64,000 nt of DNA from Advenella sp. FME57. Its GTDB lineage: Bacteria > Pseudomonadota > Gammaproteobacteria > Burkholderiales > Burkholderiaceae_B. The position numbers and the translations under genes are program-made. This document shows, one piece after another, positions 9,065 to 17,054 of this stretch (position 1 is the first letter of the stretch; each line of letters opens with the position of its first letter). The DNA lies in NCBI RefSeq assembly GCF_014897675.1, contig NZ_JABUXU010000001.1, forward strand, positions 248,001 to 312,000, given 5' to 3'. A model generated the notes under the pieces. The model ran no database searches, had not been told where the DNA came from, and worked only from the letters and a program-made list of their open reading frames with translations.

Positions 9065-10810
9065 TCAGATCAGGACACGGCGGAAATCCGCCAGAACTGC
9101 AGCCAGATACGCGTTAAAGCGCGCTGCAGCGGCACCGTCGATCACACGATGGTCATAGGAAAGCGACAGCGGCAACATCAGGCGCGGTGCAAATTCCTTA
9201 CCGTTCCATACCGGCTGCATGGACGATTTGGAGACGCCCAGAATGGCCACTTCGGGCGCATTGATAATAGGCGTAAAGCTTGTGCCGCCAATACCACCGA
9301 GCGAACTGATGGAAAAACACCCGCCCTGCATTTGGGCTGGCGACAATTTGCCATCCCGCGCCAGTTTGGCCAGCTCGGTCATTTCCTTGGCAATCTGGCT
9401 GACCGCTTTTTTGTCGGCATCGCGAATCACCGGCACGACCAGACCATTTGGCGTATCGGCTGCAAATCCGACATGAAAGTACTGCTTGAGCACCAGATTA
9501 TCACCACTGAGCGAGGCGTTAAATTCCGGAAATTTCTGCAGTGCCGACACCACGGCCTTGATCAGGAACGCCAGCATGGTGAACTTGATGCCGGCCTTTT
9601 CATATTCCTTGTTCATGGCAACCCGGAAGGCTTCCAGTTCGGTAATATCGGCCTGCTCGTTATTTGTCACATGCGGAATCATGACCCAGTTCCGATGCAG
9701 GTTGGCGCCGGAAATTTTCTTGATACGCGACAAAGGCTTGCTTTCTATCGGTCCGAATTTGGAGAAGTCAATATTCGGCCAGTCCAGAACACTTAAACCG
9801 CCACCGCCAACTTGCGAACTGGTGGTCGTAGAAGACGTACTGGTGGCCACAGAAAGCGCGGCCTTGACGAATTTTCGAACATCGTCTTGCGTAATGCGCT
9901 GCTTTTCTCCGGAACCGGTAATCTGGGTCAGATCCACACCCAGTTCGCGGGCGAATTTCCGAACCGATGGCGAAGCATGCGGCAAACTGCGGGCAGATAC
10001 GGCAGAGCCGAAAGCAGCCGTTGGTGAAACGCGTTGCTGCGCAGCGCCGCTTGCCTGTGGCGCAGGCGCCTTGGCAGCAGCAGCCAGCTCGCCCTGGGCC
10101 TTGTCGACATTGCTATCGGCAGGCTTGCTCTTTGTCTCGGCAGGCGCCGCAGCCGCTTTGGCAGAACCACCGCCAGACTTGAGCTTGACAATGGCCGTGC
10201 CTTTGGCCACTTTGTCACCCACCTTGACCAGCACCGCCTCAACTTCCCCGTCGTCAGACGAAGGAATTTCCATGGATGCCTTATCCGACTCCACGGTAAT
10301 CAGGCTTTGCTCCTGCTTGACTTTATCGCCCGGCGCAACCAGCACTTCAATCACTTCTACCTCGCTGAAGTCGCCGATATCCGGCACCGTCACCTCCAGC
10401 GTGGCGCTGCCACTTTCGGCGCCAGCCTGCTGTGCTGCCTCTTGCTGCTCAGCAGGCTCCTCCTTGTCCGCCTGCGCAGGTTCGTCTGCGCCCGAGGTGC
10501 GTTCCTGAGAGTCGCTTGCAGCATCGTTCGCCGCATTCCCGGCGGCAGGCTTGCTGTCGTCCGCAGCCTGCTCTGCTTCGAGGGTCAGAATAACCTTGCC
10601 TTCAGCCACTTTGTCGCCAACCTTGACGCTGACCTCTTTAACAACGCCTGAAGCCGAAGCAGGAATTTCCATGGATGCCTTCTCCGACTCAACAGTGATC
10701 AGGCTTTGCTCTTCCTTGATGGTATCGCCCGGCGCCACCAGCAACTCAATGACTTCCACCTCACTGAAATCACCAATGTCCGGAACCTTAATTTCGATTA
10801 CATTGCTCAT
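9065..10810 (-). CDS. aceF: Dihydrolipoyllysine acetyltransferase (PDH E2)
   Basis: E2 core of pyruvate dehydrogenase, transferring the acetyl group from lipoamide to CoA. The 581-residue protein has two lipoyl domains (Lys44 in ESEKASMEIP, Lys177 in ESDKASMEIP), each followed by an Ala/Pro/Gln-rich hinge. A peripheral-subunit binding domain is at about 279-317 (SPSVRKFARELGVDLTQITG), and the catalytic domain ends with the active-site SYDHRVIDGAAAARF (His554, Asp558). E. coli E2 has three lipoyl domains; here there are two, with a third carried on E3. It lies 11 bases downstream of aceE and 11 bases upstream of lpdA. Confidence 0.97.
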   Translation of the reverse strand: MSNVIEIKVPDIGDFSEVEVIELLVAPGDTIKEEQSLITVESEKASMEIPASASGVVKEVSVKVGDKVAEGKVILTLEAEQAADDSKPAAGNAANDAASDSQERTSGADEPAQADKEEPAEQQEAAQQAGAESGSATLEVTVPDIGDFSEVEVIEVLVAPGDKVKQEQSLITVESDKASMEIPSSDDGEVEAVLVKVGDKVAKGTAIVKLKSGGGSAKAAAAPAETKSKPADSNVDKAQGELAAAAKAPAPQASGAAQQRVSPTAAFGSAVSARSLPHASPSVRKFARELGVDLTQITGSGEKQRITQDDVRKFVKAALSVATSTSSTTTSSQVGGGGLSVLDWPNIDFSKFGPIESKPLSRIKKISGANLHRNWVMIPHVTNNEQADITELEAFRVAMNKEYEKAGIKFTMLAFLIKAVVSALQKFPEFNASLSGDNLVLKQYFHVGFAADTPNGLVVPVIRDADKKAVSQIAKEMTELAKLARDGKLSPAQMQGGCFSISSLGGIGGTSFTPIINAPEVAILGVSKSSMQPVWNGKEFAPRLMLPLSLSYDHRVIDGAAAARFNAYLAAVLADFRRVLI

Positions 10811-10821
10811 AATGATCTGCC

Positions 10822-13524
10822 TTATGCGTGGTGAGGATTGGCTTTGTTGGGGTCAATGCCATATTTCTGAATGGCTTCGCTCACTTTTGATTTATCGATC
10901 GTACCATCGTCGGCCAGCGCCTTGAGCGCAGCCAGAACAACGAAATGACGATCCACTTCAAAGTGCTCACGCAGTTTGTAACGGAAGTCGGAACGGCCGA
11001 ATCCGTCGGTGCCCAGCACCCGGTATGTGCGCCCCTTGGGCATAAAGTCCCGCACCTGGTCAGCAAACAGTTTCATATAGTCGGTCGACGCAATGATCGG
11101 ACCTTCTGCCGTTTCCAGCTGCTTGGTAACGTAAGGCACTTGCGGTTTGCCATTGGGGTTGAGCAGGTTGTGACGATCCACGTCCAGGCCTTCGCGGCGC
11201 AGCTCGGTAAAACTGGTAACGCTCCACACATCCGAAGAAATATCCCAGTCCTGCTTGAGCAGTTCCTGGGCTTTCATGACCTCGCGCAAAATGGTACCCG
11301 ACCCCATCAACTGGACATGATGCTTGCCGCCACTTGTGGACTGCAGTTTGTACATACCCTTGATAATGCCTTCTGCATCGCCCTCTTTGAGGCCAGGCTG
11401 GGCATAGTTTTCATTCATCAGCGTGATGTAGTAATACACGTTTTCCTGATTTTCAACCATGCGCTTCAGACCATGCTGCATGATCACAGCCACTTCGTGC
11501 GCAAAAGTCGGATCGTAGCTGACGCAATTTGGAATGGTTGAAGAAAGAATATGACTGTGGCCATCTTCGTGCTGCAAACCTTCGCCATTGAGCGTGGTGC
11601 GACCGGCCGTACCGCCAAGCAGGAAGCCGCGACTTTGCATATCGCCGGCAGCCCAGGCCAGATCGCCAATCCGCTGGAATCCGAACATCGAGTAGTAGAT
11701 GAAGAACGGAATCATGATGCGATTGTTGGTCGAATAGGATGTCGCCGCGGCAATCCACGAAGCAAATGCCCCCGCCTCGTTGATCCCTTCCTGCAGCAAC
11801 TGGCCGTCGGCCGATTCCTTGTAATACATCACCTGATTTTTATCCACAGGCGTGTACTTCTGTCCTTCCGGCGCATAAATACCGATTTGGCGGAACAACC
11901 CTTCCATACCAAAGGTGCGCGATTCGTCGGCCAGAATCGGTACAACCCGCTCACCAAGCTGTTTGTCGCGCAGCAGCTGATTCAAAAAGCGCACAAACGC
12001 CTGGGTTGTTGAAATTTCACGACCTTCGCTGGTCGGCTCGAGCACGGCCTTGAAAACATCCAGTGCCGGCACTTTGAGTTTTTCGTCCGCCAGGGGACGA
12101 CGGCTTGGGTAGTACCCGCCCAATTTCTCGCGCTGCTGGCGCAGATACTTCATTTCAGGCGAATCTTCAGAGGGCTTGTAATACGGCAGGTTTTCAAGCT
12201 GTTCGTCGGCTATCGGGATATTGAAACGGTCGCGGAAGCCCTTGAGCGAATTGATGTCCAGTTTCTTTTGCTGGTGAGCCGGGTTCTGACCCTGCGCGAT
12301 TGCGCCCAGACCATAGCCCTTGATGGTTTTGGCCAGAATGACGGTAGGCTGGCCGACCGAATTCTTGGCAGCGTCAAATGCAGCATATACTTTGTAGGGG
12401 TCGTGACCGCCACGGTTTAAGCGCCAGATTTCCTCGTCGCTCATGCGGCTGACCATTTCCAGCAGGCGCGGGTCCTTGCCGAAGAAGTGTTCGCGAACAT
12501 AGGCGCCATCATTGGCCTTGCAGGCCTGGTATTCGCCATCAACGGTTTCCTGCATGACTTTGCGCAGAATGCCTTCCTTGTCGCGCGCCAACAGTGGATC
12601 CCAGTAACCGCCCCAGATGAGCTTGATCACATTCCAGCCGCTGCCGCGAAATTCCCCTTCCAACTCCTGGATGATTTTGCCGTTGCCGCGTACCGGTCCG
12701 TCAAGACGCTGCAGGTTGCAGTTGATCACGAAAATCAAGTTATCCAGTTTTTCACGCGCAGCCAGGCTGATGGCGCCCAGGGATTCGGGTTCATCCATTT
12801 CGCCATCACCGCAGAATACCCAGACCTTGCGTTTGCTGGTGTCGGCGATGCCGCGGGCGTGCAGGTACTTCAGGAAACGGGCCTGATAAATGGCCATCAA
12901 TGGACCCAGGCCCATGGAGACAGTTGGAAACTGCCAGAATTCCGGCATGAGCTTGGGATGCGGATAGGAAGGCAGACCCTTGCCGCCCACTTCCTGGCGG
13001 AAGTGGTCCAACTGGTCTTCGGTCAGGCGCCCTTCAAGATAGGCGCGTCCGTACACACCGGGTGAAGAGTGACCCTGGAAATACACCAGATCGCCGCCAT
13101 GATCTTCGGTCGCAGCGTGCCAGAAATGATTCTGGCCGCAACCGATCATGGTTGCCAGCGAAGCAAAAGACGCGATATGGCCGCCCAGATCGCCACCATC
13201 CTCAGGATTGTGTTTATTGGCCCTGACCACCATCGCCATGGCATTCCAGCGCACATAAGAGCGGATACGCTCTTCCATGGCCATGTTGCCGGGATGTCGC
13301 GGTTCAAGTCCAGGCGGAATGGTATTCACATAGGCTGTATGGGGGGAATACGGAATGTTGGAGCCGGACCTGCGTGCCAGATCGGTCAGTTGCTCGAGCA
13401 AAAAGTGCGCGCGTTCAGGGCCCTCTCTGTCCAGTACTGCTTCCAGTGAATCGAGCCATTCCTGGGTTTCTACGCTATCCACATCTGTGGATTTGCCTGT
13501 CTGAGGTTTATCTGATGTAGACAT
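10822..13524 (-). CDS. aceE: Pyruvate dehydrogenase E1 component, homodimeric type
   Basis: E1 decarboxylates pyruvate with thiamine diphosphate and reductively acetylates the lipoyl domains of E2. The 900-residue protein is the single-chain (alpha2) E1 found in enterics and betaproteobacteria. The thiamine diphosphate/Mg motif begins GDGEMDEPESLGAI and ends about 30 residues later at NCNLQRLDGPV. The N-terminal region starting ETQEWLDSLEAVLDREG is the usual E2-binding segment. A GGAG Shine-Dalgarno lies 6 bases before the ATG. It is the first gene of aceE-aceF-lpdA and is divergent from the two-component operon. Confidence 0.98.
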   Translation of the reverse strand: MSTSDKPQTGKSTDVDSVETQEWLDSLEAVLDREGPERAHFLLEQLTDLARRSGSNIPYSPHTAYVNTIPPGLEPRHPGNMAMEERIRSYVRWNAMAMVVRANKHNPEDGGDLGGHIASFASLATMIGCGQNHFWHAATEDHGGDLVYFQGHSSPGVYGRAYLEGRLTEDQLDHFRQEVGGKGLPSYPHPKLMPEFWQFPTVSMGLGPLMAIYQARFLKYLHARGIADTSKRKVWVFCGDGEMDEPESLGAISLAAREKLDNLIFVINCNLQRLDGPVRGNGKIIQELEGEFRGSGWNVIKLIWGGYWDPLLARDKEGILRKVMQETVDGEYQACKANDGAYVREHFFGKDPRLLEMVSRMSDEEIWRLNRGGHDPYKVYAAFDAAKNSVGQPTVILAKTIKGYGLGAIAQGQNPAHQQKKLDINSLKGFRDRFNIPIADEQLENLPYYKPSEDSPEMKYLRQQREKLGGYYPSRRPLADEKLKVPALDVFKAVLEPTSEGREISTTQAFVRFLNQLLRDKQLGERVVPILADESRTFGMEGLFRQIGIYAPEGQKYTPVDKNQVMYYKESADGQLLQEGINEAGAFASWIAAATSYSTNNRIMIPFFIYYSMFGFQRIGDLAWAAGDMQSRGFLLGGTAGRTTLNGEGLQHEDGHSHILSSTIPNCVSYDPTFAHEVAVIMQHGLKRMVENQENVYYYITLMNENYAQPGLKEGDAEGIIKGMYKLQSTSGGKHHVQLMGSGTILREVMKAQELLKQDWDISSDVWSVTSFTELRREGLDVDRHNLLNPNGKPQVPYVTKQLETAEGPIIASTDYMKLFADQVRDFMPKGRTYRVLGTDGFGRSDFRYKLREHFEVDRHFVVLAALKALADDGTIDKSKVSEAIQKYGIDPNKANPHHA

Positions 13525-13810
13525 TCAGTTCTCCATATCGATTTTTTATGCTGGCCACGGCACTATCGTGTTTGTGTAACCATACCATTTTCGGTGCGCA
13601 GGACAACCCGGTTTGCGGGTTTGTACACCTGACTGGTGCCCATTCTAAAAGAGCGGGCCGCCTCTGACAAGAAATATTTTATATAATGATATTGCATTTT
13701 ATAATGTGAAATTTACATTGCAGCGCAACATGACTAAATGACAAAATTTGCACAGTTGCTGTGAATTTGCATTTAACTCCTTTAAAATGTCCAGGTTACG
13801 AATTGTGATC
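13525..13810. promoter_or_regulatory. Divergent promoter region, aceE / histidine kinase
   Basis: This 286-base gap separates aceE (minus) from the kinase gene (plus). The half near the kinase is very AT-rich (13670-13720) and holds two TATAAT hexamers, one at the start of line 13681 and one near 13700, but neither has a convincing -35 at standard spacing. No clear operator for a known pyruvate regulator was seen. Confidence 0.4.
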
Positions 13811-15571
13811 ATGAGCATGCCCGAATTACCAAGCAAATCTTTGCTTACCTCGTCTTTTTACGATAGCGCAAAATTCAGAAAACGCGGCCTGTACTGGATC
13901 ACCCCCGTTTTTGTTCTGGTGCTGTATCTGCTGGTTATGGCCGGTTTTTTCTGGCTGCAGCGTTTGCACAGCCAAAGCGTCATGTTCATTACCATGGACG
14001 AAGAAACCCGACAGCAGCGGCTGCTTTTTTTCGTCATCGCCCTCTCCCTGATCATCATTATCAGCCTGCTCGCGTTATGGCGCTATACGCGTTTTCGCTC
14101 ACATGCCGAAGCTGCCCTGCAGGCTGAAACCAGTTTTCGCCGCGCCATGGAAAACTCCATGTCAACCGGCATGCGCGTGCTGGACATGCAGGGCCGTATT
14201 GCCTACGTGAATCCAGCCTTTTGTCGCATGATGGGATGGAACGAGGCTGATCTGCTGGGCAAAAGCACGCCCTTTCCCTATTGGGTGCCCGGTCGCTACG
14301 ACGAACACCAGCGCACGCTCGATATCCTGATGTCCGGAAAAACGCCCAGCACCGGTCTGGAAGTCGAGGCGCAGCGCCGCGACGGCTCGCGCTTTACTTC
14401 GCGCATGTACGTCTCTGCCCTGCGCGATCCCAATGGCGAGCAGATCGGCTGGATGACCTCCATGACCGACATTACCGAACCCAAACGTGTGCGCGAAGCC
14501 CTGGCGGCGGCCCACGAGCGCTTCATGACGGTTCTCGAAGGGCTTGATGACGCCATCTCCGTAGTGGCAGATACAGTGAACGGACGCGAGTTGTTGTTTG
14601 CCAACCGTACCTATCGCCGCCTTTTCGGCTCCCAGCCCCAGGGCCATGCCGAACTGCTGGCCGGCCGGCGCGGCCGTTTTACCGAAGACTCGATCGAACA
14701 ATATGCGCCCAGTGTCAACAGCTGGTTTGAAGTGCAGCATCGCATGCTGGTCTGGACCGATGGCCGGCGCGTTCGCCTGCAGGTGGCGCGCGACATTACC
14801 GAGAGACGCAAACATGAAGAAGAGTCGCGCAACCAGCAGGAAAAAATCCAGCTCACCAGCCGCCTGACCACCATGGGCGAAATGGCCTCATCGCTTGCGC
14901 ACGAACTGAACCAGCCGCTGACCGCCATTGCCAATTACAATATGGCCGCTGTGGCCATGCTCAAATCAGGGCGGGCTACCAACGAATCGCTGCTTTCAGC
15001 ACTGGAAAAGGCGGCAAACCAAGCTGAGCGCGCCGGCAAAATTGTCAGTCGCATCCGCGAATTCGTCAAACGCAGTGAACCACGCCGCCAGCGCGTACCG
15101 GTTGAAGAGATTGTCGAACATGCACTGGACTTCGCCGAAATCGATGCGCGCAAGCGGCAGATTCGTATCGAAGCCATTATTCCCGATCATGTCCCCCATG
15201 TGCTGGCAGACCCGATTCTGATCGAACAGGTGCTGCTGAATCTGGTCAAGAACGGCCTGGAAGCGATGAACCACTCCGAGCATGACCTGCTGACCGTGGA
15301 AATAAAACAGCAGAACCCGCTGGTCGAATTTGTCGTGACCGATCGTGGCCATGGCATACAGGAGCCCGAACGACTGTTCGAGCCTTTTTTCAGTACCAAA
15401 TCCGAAGGGCTGGGAATGGGCCTGAATATATGTCGCACCATTATCGAGTCACACCATGGCAGACTCTGGGCACAGGCCAATCCAGACGGAGGCACCCTGT
15501 TTCATTTCACCCTGCCCTGTGCTCCACAAGAGCCCAATGACACACCTATCAAAGAGGAATTAACCGTATGA
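13811..15571 (+). CDS. Membrane-bound PAS-domain sensor histidine kinase
   Basis: A 586-residue two-component kinase. Two transmembrane helices (about 28-49 and 70-92) are joined by only some 20 periplasmic residues, so sensing is probably cytoplasmic or within the membrane. Two PAS domains follow (about 101-215, ending MTDITEPKRV, and 224-335, ending ARDITERRKH). The HisKA H-box is MGEMASSLAHELNQPLTAI (His364), and an HATPase domain has N-box NLVKNGLEAM and G-boxes DRGHGI and GLGMGL. The stop overlaps the ATG of the response regulator. Starts at 13787 and 13748 (TTG) are also possible; none has a strong ribosome binding site. The signal is unknown. Confidence 0.9.
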   Translation: MSMPELPSKSLLTSSFYDSAKFRKRGLYWITPVFVLVLYLLVMAGFFWLQRLHSQSVMFITMDEETRQQRLLFFVIALSLIIIISLLALWRYTRFRSHAEAALQAETSFRRAMENSMSTGMRVLDMQGRIAYVNPAFCRMMGWNEADLLGKSTPFPYWVPGRYDEHQRTLDILMSGKTPSTGLEVEAQRRDGSRFTSRMYVSALRDPNGEQIGWMTSMTDITEPKRVREALAAAHERFMTVLEGLDDAISVVADTVNGRELLFANRTYRRLFGSQPQGHAELLAGRRGRFTEDSIEQYAPSVNSWFEVQHRMLVWTDGRRVRLQVARDITERRKHEEESRNQQEKIQLTSRLTTMGEMASSLAHELNQPLTAIANYNMAAVAMLKSGRATNESLLSALEKAANQAERAGKIVSRIREFVKRSEPRRQRVPVEEIVEHALDFAEIDARKRQIRIEAIIPDHVPHVLADPILIEQVLLNLVKNGLEAMNHSEHDLLTVEIKQQNPLVEFVVTDRGHGIQEPERLFEPFFSTKSEGLGMGLNICRTIIESHHGRLWAQANPDGGTLFHFTLPCAPQEPNDTPIKEELTV

Positions 15572-16173
15572 ATAACCCAAGCAGCATTGTATATATCGTA
15601 GATGATGACGAAGCAGTGCGTGATTCGCTGCGCTGGCTCCTCGAGGCCAACGGCTATCAGGTCGTGGCCTTCGACAGCGCGGAAAAATTCCTCGAAGGCT
15701 ACAATCCGAACGTCATCAGCGTGCTGATCGCCGACGTGCGTATGCCTGGCATGTCAGGTCTGGAGTTGCAAGAGACACTGGTGGCACGCAAGGCGACCAT
15801 TCCTGTGGTGTTCATTACGGGCCACGGCGATGTGCCCATGGCAGTGTCCACAATGAAAAGGGGTGCTGTCGACTTTCTGGAAAAACCGTTTAACGAAGCG
15901 GACCTTCGCGAAATCATCGCACGCATGCTGGAACAGGCGGTCAGCAACGCCTCCGAACAACAAGCCCGCAAAAACCATGAAGAACTTATTGGCCGCCTGA
16001 CGGCCCGCGAACAACAGGTTCTTGAACGCATTGTGGCCGGCAGGCTGAACAAACAAATTGCCGACGATTTGAATATCAGTATCAAAACTGTCGAAGCGCA
16101 TCGCGCCAATATTATGGAAAAACTCGAAGTGACCACGGTCGCCGATTTAATGAAAGTGGCTTTGGTAAAGTAG
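15568..16173 (+). CDS. FixJ/NarL-type response regulator
   Basis: A 201-residue partner of the upstream kinase, coupled by an ATGA stop/start overlap. The N-terminal receiver domain has the acidic pocket VDDDEAVRDS, the phospho-acceptor Asp in LIADVRMPGMSG and the conserved Lys in FLEKPF. A LuxR-type helix-turn-helix is at the C-terminus (LTAREQQVLERIVAGRLNKQ, then SIKTVEAHRANIMEKL). Proteins of this build bind DNA as phosphorylated dimers. Targets are unknown; the divergent aceE promoter and its own operon are the obvious local candidates. folD follows after 15 bases. Confidence 0.93.
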   Translation: MNNPSSIVYIVDDDEAVRDSLRWLLEANGYQVVAFDSAEKFLEGYNPNVISVLIADVRMPGMSGLELQETLVARKATIPVVFITGHGDVPMAVSTMKRGAVDFLEKPFNEADLREIIARMLEQAVSNASEQQARKNHEELIGRLTAREQQVLERIVAGRLNKQIADDLNISIKTVEAHRANIMEKLEVTTVADLMKVALVK

Positions 16174-16188
16174 GACTGCAAAAACAAT

Positions 16189-17052
16189 ATGACAGCACGT
16201 ATTATTGATGGCAAACAGCTGGCCGAAAAACTCAAGCTGCAAATGATCCCGCATCTGGCCAGGCTCAAAGAACAGGGTATTGTTCCTTCGCTTACGGTTA
16301 TTCTGGTCGGTGACGACCCTGCCTCGCAGGTCTATGTCAATCACAAGGCCAACACGTTCAACAAGCTTGGGCTGACTTCTTCGGTCGAAACCTATCCGGC
16401 ACACATGACCGAAGCCGAGCTGCTGACGCGTATCAGCACGCTCAATAACGATGCCTCGGTCAATGGCATTCTGGTTCAGTTGCCTCTGCCACCGCATTTC
16501 AATGCCGATACCGTTATCGAAGCGATCTCGCCGGCCAAGGATGTCGATGGCTTTCACGTCAGCAACGCCGGGGCATTGATGATCGGCAAGCCCACCTTCA
16601 TTCCGTGCACCCCGTACGGGATCATGAAAATGCTTGAAGACGAACAGGTAACTATTCGCGGCGCCGAGGCAGTCGTGGTGGGCGCCAGCAACATTGTCGG
16701 CAAGCCAATGGCATTGCTATTGCAGAAAGCTGGCGCAACCGTCACCATATGTAATTCGAAAACCCGCGATCTGGGCGCCCAGACCCGACGCGCCGATATT
16801 CTGGTGGTCGCTACCGGCAAACCCGACATGATCACGGGCGATATGATCAAACCAGGCGCAGTGGTCATCGATGTAGGTATCAATCGCGGCCAGGACGGCA
16901 AACTCAAGGGCGATGTGCAATTTGAAAGCGCCCGGCAAGTGGCCGCTGCCATCACACCCGTGCCCGGCGGCGTCGGTCCCATGACAATTGTCATGTTGCT
17001 GCTCAATACCGTACACGCAGCCGAACAACAGAATCTGAAACAGAAAACTTAA
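16189..17052 (+). CDS. folD: Methylenetetrahydrofolate dehydrogenase/cyclohydrolase
   Basis: FolD interconverts 5,10-methylene-THF, 5,10-methenyl-THF and 10-formyl-THF with NADP+, feeding purine and formyl-Met synthesis. The 287-residue length is typical. Family signatures include [17 protein letters not shown] near residue 40, QLPLPPHF, the segment around [11 protein letters not shown], and [13 protein letters not shown] near the C-terminus. It follows the response regulator by 15 bases and precedes prlC by 2 bases, so it is very likely part of a five-gene transcript started by the two-component genes. Confidence 0.97.
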   Translation: MTARIIDGKQLAEKLKLQMIPHLARLKEQGIVPSLTVILVGDDPASQVYVNHKANTFNKLGLTSSVETYPAHMTEAELLTRISTLNNDASVNGILVQLPLPPHFNADTVIEAISPAKDVDGFHVSNAGALMIGKPTFIPCTPYGIMKMLEDEQVTIRGAEAVVVGASNIVGKPMALLLQKAGATVTICNSKTRDLGAQTRRADILVVATGKPDMITGDMIKPGAVVIDVGINRGQDGKLKGDVQFESARQVAAAITPVPGGVGPMTIVMLLLNTVHAAEQQNLKQKT

Positions 17053-17054
17053 CT

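Noticed and set aside
14162-14815. Long minus-strand open frame inside the histidine kinase gene, and similar long frames opposite aceF, lpdA and ntrC
   Set aside because: These are antisense shadows of strongly coding GC-rich genes, and the proteins show no domain patterns.
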